A DNA stretch of 64,000 nt, from the NCBI RefSeq assembly GCF_001523745.2, contig NZ_CP013386.1:2480001-2544000 (forward strand), given 5' to 3'. Both the position numbers and the translations under genes were made by a program. The stretch is from Burkholderia mayonis. GTDB taxonomy: Bacteria; Pseudomonadota; Gammaproteobacteria; Burkholderiales; Burkholderiaceae. The stretch's first letter is position 1, and the number at the start of each line of letters is the position of its first letter. Below the pieces are notes generated by a model. That model saw only the letters and a program-made list of their open reading frames with translations, was not told the DNA's origin and did not search any database. Below, one piece after another: positions 52,174 to 59,720 of the stretch.

Positions 52174-52302
52174 CTCGTCAGAAAAGCAATCAACGAATAA
52201 CGATACGAGGCAGCGCGAAACCAGACGTGACGGCGGTTCGCCGCAAGACGTTCCGCGCTGGCTTCCCACTTCGAAATACGGAACAGCGTTGCGGAGGCCA
52301 CC

Positions 52303-53703
52303 GTGAGCACTGTCTTCACCGCCCATGAATCGTCGCGTGCGATCGGCACGATCGCCCGAATCTATACCGCTTGCCTGCTGATCGGCTTCGCGCTCGCGCC
52401 CGCGTTCCTGATCGCGTATCTGCGGTTCTTCATCGATCCCCGCCTGACTTTCGAGGATCATCAATTCCACGAACTGGCGATCGCCGCCGCGACGCTTGAA
52501 GGTCTCTTCGTCACCTACGTGACCTGGCGCTGCTACCTGTCGTCGGGTGAGCCGCTGCTTCGCTGGCTCACACTCGGATTTCTCGGCTTCGCACTCATCT
52601 ATTCGCTGCACGGCGCATTCACCGGGATGGCTCATCGGAACATCTGGCTGTTCCTGCTGTACGGGCCGGCGTCGCGCCTCGTGATGTCGTTCCTGCTGCT
52701 CGTCGGGCAGTTGTCTTATTTCAAAGACCCCGATCCACGCGAGCGACGCACGCAGCGCTCGACCTGGCTGCCGTGGATCGCCGGCTACGCCGTCATCTGC
52801 GTCATCGTCGCCGCGATCGCGTATTCGCCGATTGCGGGCGATCTCTGGACGCGCGTGTCGATGGAGGGCGGCGCGATGATCGTGTCGCTCGCCAACGTCG
52901 CACTGTTGCTCGTGCGCCGCATCCGCACGCCGCTGATGCTCGTCTACGGAATTTCGGTGATGTGGTTCGCGCTGTCGTCGATCGCATTCATTCTCGGCAA
53001 GCCTTGGAATCACATGTGGTGGCTTGCCCATGCGATCTTCGCAAGCGGTTTCTTCCTGCTGAGCTTCGGCGTCGTTCAGGCGCTGATGACGTCCCGCTCG
53101 TTCGCGACCGTCTACAGCCAGCAGGATCTGATGGCGCGGCTCGCCGAATCGATGGCGCGCACCGAAGGCGCATTGCAGGAACTCACGCGCACCAATCAGA
53201 AACTCGAGCATCTCGCGACCACCGATCCGCTGACGGGCGCATCGAACCGGCGCAAGTTCATCGAGCAGATACAGGCGGAAATCGCGCGCGCGAAGCGGGA
53301 CGGCACGACGTTTTCGCTGCTTGCGCTCGACCTCGACAACTTCAAGAATATCAACGACAACTACGGCCACCAGGTCGGCGACGTCGTGCTGTGCAATTTC
53401 GTGCAGCAATGCCTCGCCGCGATCCGCCCATACGATCACATCGCGCGTGTCGGCGGTGAGGAGTTCATGGTGCTGCTGCCGAAGATGCTTGCCGACGCCG
53501 CGAGCGGCATCGCCGAGCGCGTACGCACCTCGATCGCGAACGCATCGTTCGGCATCGACGGCAAGCACACGCCCGTGACCGTGAGCATCGGCGTGTCGCA
53601 GTACGGTCGCGACGGCGACACCGTCGACGAAATCCTCAGCGCCGCGGACAAGCTGCTCTATCGCGCGAAACATGAAGGCCGCAATCGCGTCGTCGCTTCG
53701 TAA
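52303..53703 (+). CDS. Membrane-bound diguanylate cyclase (GGDEF)
   Basis: Makes cyclic di-GMP from two GTP. Residues ~15-265 contain about seven hydrophobic segments forming a membrane sensor region; a short coiled coil (LAESMARTEGALQELTRTNQ) leads to the GGDEF domain from ~310 (TTDPLTGASNRRKF). The active site is GGEEF (384-388), a functional variant. The inhibitory I-site RPYD (375-378) sits exactly five residues before it, so product inhibition is expected. GGAGG precedes the GTG start. Confidence 0.95.
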   Translation: MSTVFTAHESSRAIGTIARIYTACLLIGFALAPAFLIAYLRFFIDPRLTFEDHQFHELAIAAATLEGLFVTYVTWRCYLSSGEPLLRWLTLGFLGFALIYSLHGAFTGMAHRNIWLFLLYGPASRLVMSFLLLVGQLSYFKDPDPRERRTQRSTWLPWIAGYAVICVIVAAIAYSPIAGDLWTRVSMEGGAMIVSLANVALLLVRRIRTPLMLVYGISVMWFALSSIAFILGKPWNHMWWLAHAIFASGFFLLSFGVVQALMTSRSFATVYSQQDLMARLAESMARTEGALQELTRTNQKLEHLATTDPLTGASNRRKFIEQIQAEIARAKRDGTTFSLLALDLDNFKNINDNYGHQVGDVVLCNFVQQCLAAIRPYDHIARVGGEEFMVLLPKMLADAASGIAERVRTSIANASFGIDGKHTPVTVSIGVSQYGRDGDTVDEILSAADKLLYRAKHEGRNRVVAS

Positions 53704-53877
53704 ACCGGAGAATGCGCGCATCGAGCCATGCCGCACGATCGAGTCATCGATGCGGAAAGCACGTTGTTCGAATCAACCACATCCGGATCGTCGTCGCGAC
53801 GGCATTCGGTCGAGTTTATACGCGACCTGCTGGAAGGCGAAATTTCAGGGGAAGCTCACTTTTGATGCTCCGGCCCT

Positions 53878-53922
53878 GGGGTATCTCCGTTGCGTTGGAG
53901 CCTCGAAGTGAGGACATACCCC
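53878..53922. other. Three-way-junction-like inverted repeats
   Basis: Outer stem GGGGTAT (53878-53884) with ATACCCC (53916-53922) encloses two hairpins, CTCC/GGAG (885-888, 897-900) and CCTC/GAGG (901-904, 910-913). Confidence 0.5.
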
Positions 53923-53996
53923 TAAAAGTACCCCGATGTACCCCCGGCTTTCAACGAACCGAGCCGGACTCTTTAGGAACGAAACTCCCTTCCGCG

Positions 53997-54017
53997 CCTT
54001 GATTTATCAAGGTTTTT
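53997..54017 (+). terminator. Short terminator-like hairpin
   Basis: CCTTGA, TTTA, TCAAGG followed by TTTTT on the plus strand. It could end GGDEF transcription or belong to the tRNA-flanking scar. Confidence 0.55.
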
Positions 54018-54049
54018 GCGACCGGTCGGGAATTTCGAGGAATAGTTGA

Positions 54050-54394
54050 TGGTGCCGGGGACCGGACTCGAACCGGCAAGCCAATCAAGGCGGCGGATTT
54101 TCGTCACACTGCTTCTTTCGAAGCCGGCGCGGTGCGGCGCCGTTCGTGCGCTGGACTATGCCTTCACCGTCGTCCGAACGCGGCTTCAGCCGCGTGGACC
54201 TTAGGCGCCCCCCGTCTAGTCTCTACACCTTCCCCGCCGCCGCTTTCGCTGCCGCTTCGGGGCTTGGCTCGGCGTTGCCTCGACGCGTCGCGCGCCAGGG
54301 GTTTCGCCGAATTTGAAGGGTTCTGCACCAGCCGTTTCCGACCGGGCACTCAATCGTTTAAGTCCGCTATGTTTACCAATTTCATCACCCCGGC
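54050..54394 (-). tRNA. tRNA-Leu(UAA), interrupted by a group I intron
   Basis: 5' exon 54394-54360: acceptor GCCGGGG, D arm ATG/CAT, anticodon stem GCGGA, loop C-U-U34. 3' exon 54101-54050: AAAA, stem TCCGC, a long class II variable arm, T arm GCCGG-TTCGAGT-CCGGT, acceptor CCCCGGC, A73 and an encoded CCA. After splicing the loop is CUUAAAA with anticodon UAA. A TAGAAT -10 lies at 54408-54413. All stems pair fully. Confidence 0.96.
54102..54359 (-). ncRNA. Group I intron (IC3-like) in tRNA-Leu(UAA)
   Basis: 258 nt, inserted between U34 and A35. P1: exon ACUU pairs with intron GAGU, giving the required U-G pair at the 5' splice site; the last intron base is G. The core matches cyanobacterial/plastid tRNA-Leu introns: TTCAAATTCGGCGAAACC (54317-54300), GGCAACGCCGAGCCAAGC (54279-54262), GGTGTAGAGACTAGACGG (54229-54212) and ATAGTCC (54159-54153). 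P4 is TCGGCG/CGCCGA and P7 GACTA/TAGTC, both perfect and different in sequence from the Anabaena intron as I recall it, so they covary. There is no homing-endonuclease frame. Confidence 0.94.
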
Positions 54395-54822
54395 AAGGGC
54401 GGACGCGATTCTACCACTGCTCGCGCCGATCCTCGCGATTTGACCCTGCCGAGCGCCGCTCGATCGCATTCACTCGCCGATCGCTACCGCCTGAGCCAGT
54501 CGTGCGGCCTCAACCAGATGATCGACGAACGCCCTCATCCTGCACACGCGACGACCGGACACGAATCGGCATGCCGACTGACACGAGAGATTTCCACCGG
54601 ACGGCATCGTTCGAGGCCGGCGTCACGCGTCGCCGCTCATGCGCCGGACGACGATTTCATCCGCGGTGTGCCCCCTCGCCTCCATACGTCGGCCTGACGC
54701 CCCCATTCATCAGACATCATCCCTTCCGATCATCGGTCAACCATCGTCATCAGTTCTTCATCGACGGTCCCGATAATCCCGTCGACGAAAACGTTTACAC
54801 GCATCCACCGCACGCACGCTTC
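54395..54822. other. Divergent region between tRNA-Leu and lacI-type gene
   Basis: 428 bases. The right end (54745-54799) is the duplicated promoter/operator block; the left end holds the tRNA promoter. No gene recognised. Confidence 0.5.
54745..54799 (+). repeat. 55-bp promoter/operator block, copy 1
   Basis: Matches 58661-58715 at 52 of 55 positions. It contains a CG-centred LacI-family palindrome AAACGTTT at 54789-54796, 24 bases before the regulator start. Confidence 0.95.
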
Positions 54823-55848
54823 ATGACGCCGACCATCAAAGACGTCGCCGCGCTCGCCGGCTGTTCTATCGCCACGGTGTCGCGCGCAATCAACGCGCCG
54901 CACACGGTCAGTCCCGTGGCGCTCGAAAAGGTCCGCGCCGCAATCGACACGCTGCGCTTCCGCCCGAACCCGCTCGGCCGGCAGCTGCGAAGCGACCGCA
55001 CGCAACTGATCGGCGTCGTGCTGCCGACGCTCGCGAATCCGGTGTTCGCCGAATGCCTGCAAGGCGTCGACGAGCTCGCGGCGCAAGCCGGCTTCAAGCT
55101 GATCGTGATGTCGACCGAATACGACGTCGCGCGTGAGCGTCATGCGATCGAGACGCTGCGCGCGCAGCGCGTCGAAGGGCTGATGCTCACCGTCGCGGAC
55201 GCCGACGCGCATCCGCTCCTCGACGAGCTCGACCGCGACGGCCCGCTCTACGTGCTGATGCACAACGACACGCCGCATCGTCCGTCGGTCGCGGTCGACA
55301 ATCGCCGCGCCGCGTACGACGGCGTGCGGATGCTGATCGAGCGCGGCCATCGCCGCGTGCTGATGCTCGCGGGCTCGCTCGACGCGTCGGACCGCGCGCG
55401 GCAGCGCGTGCGCGGCTACGCGCAGGCGCTCGACGAGCGCGGTCTCGACCCGCTGCCCGCGCTCGAAATCGACTTCAACGCGCCGACGCTGCCGAGCGCG
55501 ATGCTCGCGCATCTGACCGCGCACGCGACGCGGCCGACCGCGCTCTTCTGCAGCAACGACTGGCTCGCGATGGTCGTGATGCGCGGATTGCGCGACGCGC
55601 GCCTCGCGGTGCCCGACGACATCTCGGTGCTCGGCTTCGACGGCCTCGCGGTCGGCGAGCTGCTCGCGCCGCCGCTTTCGAGCGTCGCGACGCCGAATCG
55701 AGAGATCGGTCGCGCCGCGTGGCGGCGTCTCGCCGAGCGCATCGCCGGCGAGCATCATCCGCGGCCCGCGCTGACGCTGCCGCACACGGTGCGCGAAGGC
55801 GCGACCGTCGCGCCGCCGCGCGAGACGCGCACCTCGCGCATCGCATGA
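54823..55848 (+). CDS. LacI-family transcriptional regulator
   Basis: 341 residues. HTH at 1-30: MTPTIKDVAALAGCSIATVS with the hinge FRPNPLGRQLRSDRTQLIGV. A periplasmic-binding-like effector domain follows (VVLPTLANPVFAECLQGVDE, RPSVAVDNRRAAYDGVRMLI, FCSNDWLAMVVMRGLRDARL). It heads the ABC transporter operon. An AAACGTTT operator lies in its own promoter, and the same block precedes the second permease gene, so it probably represses both. The ligand is probably the imported compound. Confidence 0.94.
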   Translation: MTPTIKDVAALAGCSIATVSRAINAPHTVSPVALEKVRAAIDTLRFRPNPLGRQLRSDRTQLIGVVLPTLANPVFAECLQGVDELAAQAGFKLIVMSTEYDVARERHAIETLRAQRVEGLMLTVADADAHPLLDELDRDGPLYVLMHNDTPHRPSVAVDNRRAAYDGVRMLIERGHRRVLMLAGSLDASDRARQRVRGYAQALDERGLDPLPALEIDFNAPTLPSAMLAHLTAHATRPTALFCSNDWLAMVVMRGLRDARLAVPDDISVLGFDGLAVGELLAPPLSSVATPNREIGRAAWRRLAERIAGEHHPRPALTLPHTVREGATVAPPRETRTSRIA

Positions 55849-55895
55849 ATCCCGCTCTCGCCCTCGTTCGTTTTGCCCCTGCAAGGAGACCTGTC

Positions 55896-56957
55896 GTGAC
55901 CGTCCGCCGTTCGCCGTTCCCCCGCTCGCCGCTCGCCGCCGTGCGCCGCGCGTGCGCCGCCGCGCTCATCCCGCTTGCCTCGCTCGCGCTGTCGCTCGGC
56001 GCGTCCGCCGCGCACGCGGAAGAAACCGCGATCTGCTACAACTGCCCGCCCGAATGGGCCGACTGGGCCGCACAAATCGCGGCGATCAAGCAGAAGACCG
56101 GCATTCGCGTGCCGTTCGACAACAAGAACTCGGGCCAGGCGATCGCACAACTGCTCGCGGAAGCGAAGAGCCCGGTCGCGGACGTCGTCTATCTCGGCGT
56201 GTCGTCGGCGTTCCAGGCGAAGGACAAGGACGTGATCGCGCCGTACAAGCCCGCGCACTGGAACGACATCCCCGCGAACATGAAGGACCCGCAAGGTTAC
56301 TGGTTCGCGATCCATTCGGGCACGCTCGGCTTCTTCGTCAACAAGGACGCGCTCGACGGCAAGCCCGTGCCGCGTTCGTGGGCCGATTTGCTGAAGCCCG
56401 AGTACAAGGGCATGGTCGGCTATCTCGATCCGTCGAGTGCATTCGTCGGCTACGCGGGCGCCGTCGCGGTAAACCAGGCGCTCGGCGGCAGCTTCGACAA
56501 CTTCCAGCCCGCGCTCGATTGGTTCCGCAAGCTGAAGGCGAACCGGCCGATCGTGCCGAAGCAGACTGCGTACGCACGCGTGCTGTCCGGCGAGATTCCG
56601 ATCCTGCTCGACTACGACTTCGACGCGTATCGCGCGAAGTACAAGGACCACGCGAACGTCGAATTCGTGATTCCGAGGGAAGGCACGATTTCGGTGCCGT
56701 ACGTGATGAGCCTCGTCAAGGGCGCGCCGCACGATGCGAACGGCAAGAAGGTGCTCGACTTCGTGCTGTCCGACGAAGGCCAGAAGCTGTGGGCGAACGC
56801 ATATCTGCGGCCGGTGCGCGCGCAGGCACTCACCGCCGACGCCGCCGCGAAGTTCCTGCCCGCGAGCGAGTACGCGCGGGCGAAGAGCGTCGACTTCGGC
56901 AAGCTCGCGGCCGGCCAGCAGGCGTTCGGCAAGCAGTATCTGCAGGTGATGCAATAA
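55896..56957 (+). CDS. ABC transporter periplasmic substrate-binding protein (family 1)
   Basis: 353 residues: signal peptide ending LGASAAHA, then the mature protein from EETAICYNCPPEWADWAAQI. The fold resembles binding proteins for iron, thiamine, polyamine or 2-aminoethylphosphonate (ADVVYLGVSSAFQAKDKDVI, GYWFAIHSGTLGFFVNKDAL, IPILLDYDFDAYRAKYKDHA). AAGGAG lies 8 bases before GTG 55896. An in-frame ATG at 55845 overlapping the lacI stop (ATGA) is the alternative start. The ligand is unproven; the operon suggests a phosphate diester. Confidence 0.92.
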   Translation: MTVRRSPFPRSPLAAVRRACAAALIPLASLALSLGASAAHAEETAICYNCPPEWADWAAQIAAIKQKTGIRVPFDNKNSGQAIAQLLAEAKSPVADVVYLGVSSAFQAKDKDVIAPYKPAHWNDIPANMKDPQGYWFAIHSGTLGFFVNKDALDGKPVPRSWADLLKPEYKGMVGYLDPSSAFVGYAGAVAVNQALGGSFDNFQPALDWFRKLKANRPIVPKQTAYARVLSGEIPILLDYDFDAYRAKYKDHANVEFVIPREGTISVPYVMSLVKGAPHDANGKKVLDFVLSDEGQKLWANAYLRPVRAQALTADAAAKFLPASEYARAKSVDFGKLAAGQQAFGKQYLQVMQ

Positions 56958-57009
56958 CCGGCCGATACCCGTCGCCCGCTATCCGCTATCCGCACGAGTC
57001 GATATCACG

Positions 57010-57834
57010 ATGTCCGATCTCACGTTCCCGCCGCGCTGGCGCATCGCGCTGCTCGCGCCCGCACTCGCCGTGTTCGTCGCGTTCTGGCTGCTGCCGATGG
57101 CCTCGCTCGTGCGGGTGTCGGGCGACGGCGCGTTCGTCGACGCGTATGTCGCGCTGCTGTCGAATGCGCGCTACATGAAGAGCCTCGTGTCGACGGTCGC
57201 GCTGTCCGCGGCCGTCACGCTCGCGACGCTCGCGCTGTCGACGATCGCAGGCCTCCTGCTCGCGCGCCGCGCGTTCGCGGGCAAGCGCACGCTGATCGCG
57301 CTGCTCACGTTTCCGCTCGCGTTTCCGGGTGTCGTCGTCGGCTTCATGGTGATCATGCTCGCCGGGCGGCAGGGGCTGATCGGCATGCTGTCGCAAAAGC
57401 TCGTCGGCGATCGCTGGGTGTTCGCTTACTCGGTCGCGGGCCTCTTCGTCGGCTATCTGTACTTCTCGATTCCGCGCGTGATCGTCACCGTGATCGCCGC
57501 GGCGTCGAAGCTCGATCCGTCGCTCGAAGAGGCTGCGCGCTCGCTCGGTGCGTCGCCGTGGCACGTGCTGCGCGACATCGTGCTGCCCGCGCTCGCGCCG
57601 GGACTCGTCGCCGCGGGCGCGATCTGCTTCGCGACCGCGATGGGCGCGTTCGGCACCGCGTTCACGCTCGCGACCGATCTCGACGTGCTGCCGATGACGA
57701 TCTACACCGAGTTCACGCTGAACGCGAACATCGCGACGGCTGCCGGTTTGTCGATCGTGCTCGGGATCGTCACGTGGGCGGTGCTTGCGCTCGCGCGCAA
57801 TCTGACGGGCCAGGCGACGGCCGCGTCCGCTTGA
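57010..57834 (+). CDS. ABC transporter permease 1
   Basis: 274 residues, six membrane helices, with the binding-protein-dependent permease loop EEAARSLGASPWHVLRDIVL, PALAPGL (EAA motif, about 175-200). It follows the binding-protein gene by 52 bases. It is one half of the membrane channel; its partner permease lies 900 bases further on, beyond the insert. Confidence 0.94.
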   Translation: MSDLTFPPRWRIALLAPALAVFVAFWLLPMASLVRVSGDGAFVDAYVALLSNARYMKSLVSTVALSAAVTLATLALSTIAGLLLARRAFAGKRTLIALLTFPLAFPGVVVGFMVIMLAGRQGLIGMLSQKLVGDRWVFAYSVAGLFVGYLYFSIPRVIVTVIAAASKLDPSLEEAARSLGASPWHVLRDIVLPALAPGLVAAGAICFATAMGAFGTAFTLATDLDVLPMTIYTEFTLNANIATAAGLSIVLGIVTWAVLALARNLTGQATAASA

Positions 57835-57997
57835 CGAAGACGCAACGACGAACGGATCGTCGTCGTTGCAAAGAAAGGGAAATCTGAAGCCGGGCCGGAC
57901 GATGCGCCCGGACAGCGCGCCTCGTCCGGCTGCGTCGGACCGACGCGTCGCAGCCGCGAGCCCGGAGACGGGCGTCGGCTGCGCGTCGCGCCGGCGG

Positions 57998-58201
57998 TTA
58001 CTGCTTCGTCGACGACAACTGCCCCTTGGGATTGCTCAGCCAGTTGTTCGCATTGACGACGAGCGAATTGGCGTTGCTGATCAACGTGCCCAACGCGCTG
58101 CTGTTGATCGTGAACGTGCCGCCCAACAGGTTGAACGTGCCGTCGATCAGGTTAGCCCCGCCATGAATGCGCTTGCACTGCTCCATCGTTATCGTTTGCA
58201 T
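57998..58201 (-). CDS. Small double-glycine-leader peptide, bacteriocin-like
   Basis: 67 residues. MQTITMEQCKRIHGG is a typical leader: short, amphipathic, with Ile at -4 and Gly-Gly at -2/-1. Cleavage would release a ~52-residue peptide, ANLIDGTFNLLGGTFTINSS, then small, neutral, Asn/Ser/Leu-rich sequence (two lysines near the C-terminus). GGAGGGAGTGATCG before the ATG is a strong ribosome site. It is antisense within the ABC operon. No peptidase-containing ABC exporter or immunity gene is in the window. Class IIb bacteriocin or signalling peptide by pattern only. Confidence 0.7.
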   Translation of the reverse strand: MQTITMEQCKRIHGGANLIDGTFNLLGGTFTINSSALGTLISNANSLVVNANNWLSNPKGQLSSTKQ

Positions 58202-58593
58202 CGATCACTCCCTCCTCGTAGACAACAAAAAAGAGCGGTTTCCCCACTCTCGCTCCTGCTCATCAACAATTGCCTCGCGATGTGACCGCATGGCGCTGGT
58301 CAGTGTGTGTCGCCGAACGGCGCACGCGATGCTCGTCCGGATTGCCCGGACTCCTCAACACCATTCGGCGATTCAATATAACGTAACGGCATGCGCGGCG
58401 ACATCGGGGGAATCGGCAATTAGACTGATTGCTCGGCGACGCGCGCGGCTGCCGCCACAAGAGCGCCCCTTGCTCTTCGCACGTTCGTCGGCGCGGCCTG
58501 CATCCGTTTCGCTCACGCGCTTCGGCGCTGCGGCGGCGCATCGAGCGTCGAGCGGCTCGCCACGCGCGACGAACCGTTTTCCGCTCGTCGCTC

Positions 58594-58712
58594 AAACGTT
58601 TAAAACTGATGCGCACAGCCATCCATCGCGCGGGCGCGCGCCGCCATCCGCCCGGCGCGCCGTCATCAGTTCTTCATCGACGCGCCCGATAATCCTGTCG
58701 ACGAAAACGTTT
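58594..58712 (+). promoter_or_regulatory. Two LacI-type operators 111 bp apart
   Basis: AAACGTTT occurs at 58594-58601 and 58705-58712, the second in the copied block. Spacing near 111 bp would suit DNA looping by a tetramer or paired dimers. Function inferred. Confidence 0.55.
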
Positions 58713-58715
58713 ACA
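58661..58715 (+). repeat. 55-bp promoter/operator block, copy 2
   Basis: See copy 1 at 54745-54799. After an 18-24 base diverged gap the similarity resumes at the ATG and continues through about 12 codons of the permease gene. Confidence 0.95.
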
Positions 58716-58732
58716 TCGCTTCCGCACGCCCC

Positions 58733-59635
58733 ATGACGCTCACCATCAAGGACGCCGCCGCGCTCGTCCGCCCCGCTGCCGCGACCGATTCCGACGAGCC
58801 GCCGACGGCCCGCCGCCCGCGCCGCGCCTCGTTCGACTGGCTCGCCGCCGCGCAATGGGCGGTCACGCTCGCGCTGTGCGCGTTCCTGATCGTTCCCGTC
58901 GCGATGTCGGTGCTCGCCGGGCTCACGGTCAACTATTTCCGCGGGCCGTCGAGCGGGCTCACGCTGCGCTGGCTCGGCGAAGTATGGACGCAGTACCACA
59001 GCTCGATATTCCTGTCGCTCGAAGTCGCGCTCGCGACGCTCGCCGTCACGCTCGTGACGGGCGTGCCCGCCGGCTATGCGCTCGCGCGCAGCCGCAGCCG
59101 CGTCTCGCGGCTGATCGAGGAAGCGCTCGTGCTGCCCGTCGCGCTGCCGGGCCTCGCGTCCGCGCTCGCGCTCCTCGCCGTCTACGGCGGCTTCGCCGCG
59201 TTCCGCACGAGCGTGTGGTTCATCGTCGTCGGGCACGTCGTGTTCACGCTGCCGTTCATGGTCCGCGCGGTCGCGGCCGTCGCCGCGCGCGCCGATCTGC
59301 GCACGCTCGAAGAAGGCGCGGCGAGCCTCGGCGCATCGTTCGTCACGCGCTTCACGACGATCGTGCTGCCGAACCTGCGCCCCGGCATCGTCGCGGGCGC
59401 GCTCGCGGTGCTCACGCTGTCGATCGGCGAATTCAATCTCACGTGGATGCTGCACACGCCCGACACGAAGACGCTGCCCGTCGGCCTCGCCGACACGTAC
59501 GCGTCGCTGCGCATCGAGATCGGCAGCGCGTACACGATCCTGTTCCTGCTGATGACGCTGCCGCTCCTCGTCGCGATGCAGCGGCTCGGCGTCGATCCGT
59601 CCGGCACGCGCCACGACGCGCGCAAACCTTGCTGA
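58733..59635 (+). CDS. ABC transporter permease 2 with LacI-derived N-terminus
   Basis: 300 residues. Residues 1-12 read MTLTIKDAAALV, nearly the start of the LacI regulator (MTPTIKDVAALA) and encoded by similar DNA. Residues 13-40 are a Pro/Arg-rich linker, and the permease proper begins at about 41 with six helices. The EAA loop is EEGAASLGASFVTRFTTIVL. The first ~12 residues are therefore probably not part of the original permease. It pairs with permease 1. Confidence 0.93.
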   Translation: MTLTIKDAAALVRPAAATDSDEPPTARRPRRASFDWLAAAQWAVTLALCAFLIVPVAMSVLAGLTVNYFRGPSSGLTLRWLGEVWTQYHSSIFLSLEVALATLAVTLVTGVPAGYALARSRSRVSRLIEEALVLPVALPGLASALALLAVYGGFAAFRTSVWFIVVGHVVFTLPFMVRAVAAVAARADLRTLEEGAASLGASFVTRFTTIVLPNLRPGIVAGALAVLTLSIGEFNLTWMLHTPDTKTLPVGLADTYASLRIEIGSAYTILFLLMTLPLLVAMQRLGVDPSGTRHDARKPC

Positions 59636-59673
59636 TTTCCCGCTGCCGCTCCGCCGCCTTCGCGGCCCCCCTT

Positions 59674-59709
59674 TCGCTGTCTTTCCGCTGTCTTTCCGCT
59701 GTCTTTCCG
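59674..59709. repeat. Short tandem repeat, three copies
   Basis: GTCTTTCCGCT repeated about three times just before the ABC ATPase gene, in the 85-base gap. It may affect spacing of that gene's translation signals. Confidence 0.8.
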
Positions 59710-59720
59710 CCGCCTCGCCG

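Larger units (their letters stand above)
51596..52302. other. Intergenic region upstream of the diguanylate cyclase
   Basis: 707 bases with no recognisable gene. It contains a 16-bp direct repeat (52015-52030 and 52033-52048, CTGCCGCACGTGAATG) and the promoter at 52146-52173. Composition is less G+C-rich than in the flanking genes. Confidence 0.5.
53704..54049. other. Interval between the GGDEF gene and tRNA-Leu; possible integration scar
   Basis: 346 bases without a gene. It holds a three-way-junction-like structure (53878-53922), repeated TACCCC motifs (53917-53942) and a terminator (53997-54017). Such TACCCC-rich sequence is often seen between tRNA attachment sites and P4-type integrase genes, but no integrase frame remains. 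Confidence 0.4.
57835..58732. other. Insert splitting the two permease genes
   Basis: 898 bases that separate permease 1 from permease 2. It contains the antisense small-peptide gene (57998-58201), two AAACGTTT sites (58594-58601 and 58705-58712) and promoter-block copy 2. It is less G+C-rich than the operon around it. In most operons of this type the permease genes are adjacent, so this looks acquired. Confidence 0.6.

Noticed and set aside
53730-53915. A surviving integrase gene next to tRNA-Leu
   Set aside because: The short minus-strand frame from the ATG near 53917 runs only ~30 codons and shows no integrase motif, so only a scar is proposed.
58263-58622. A minus-strand 119-residue frame in the permease insert
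   Set aside because: Arginine-rich composition, no ribosome site and no recognisable motif.
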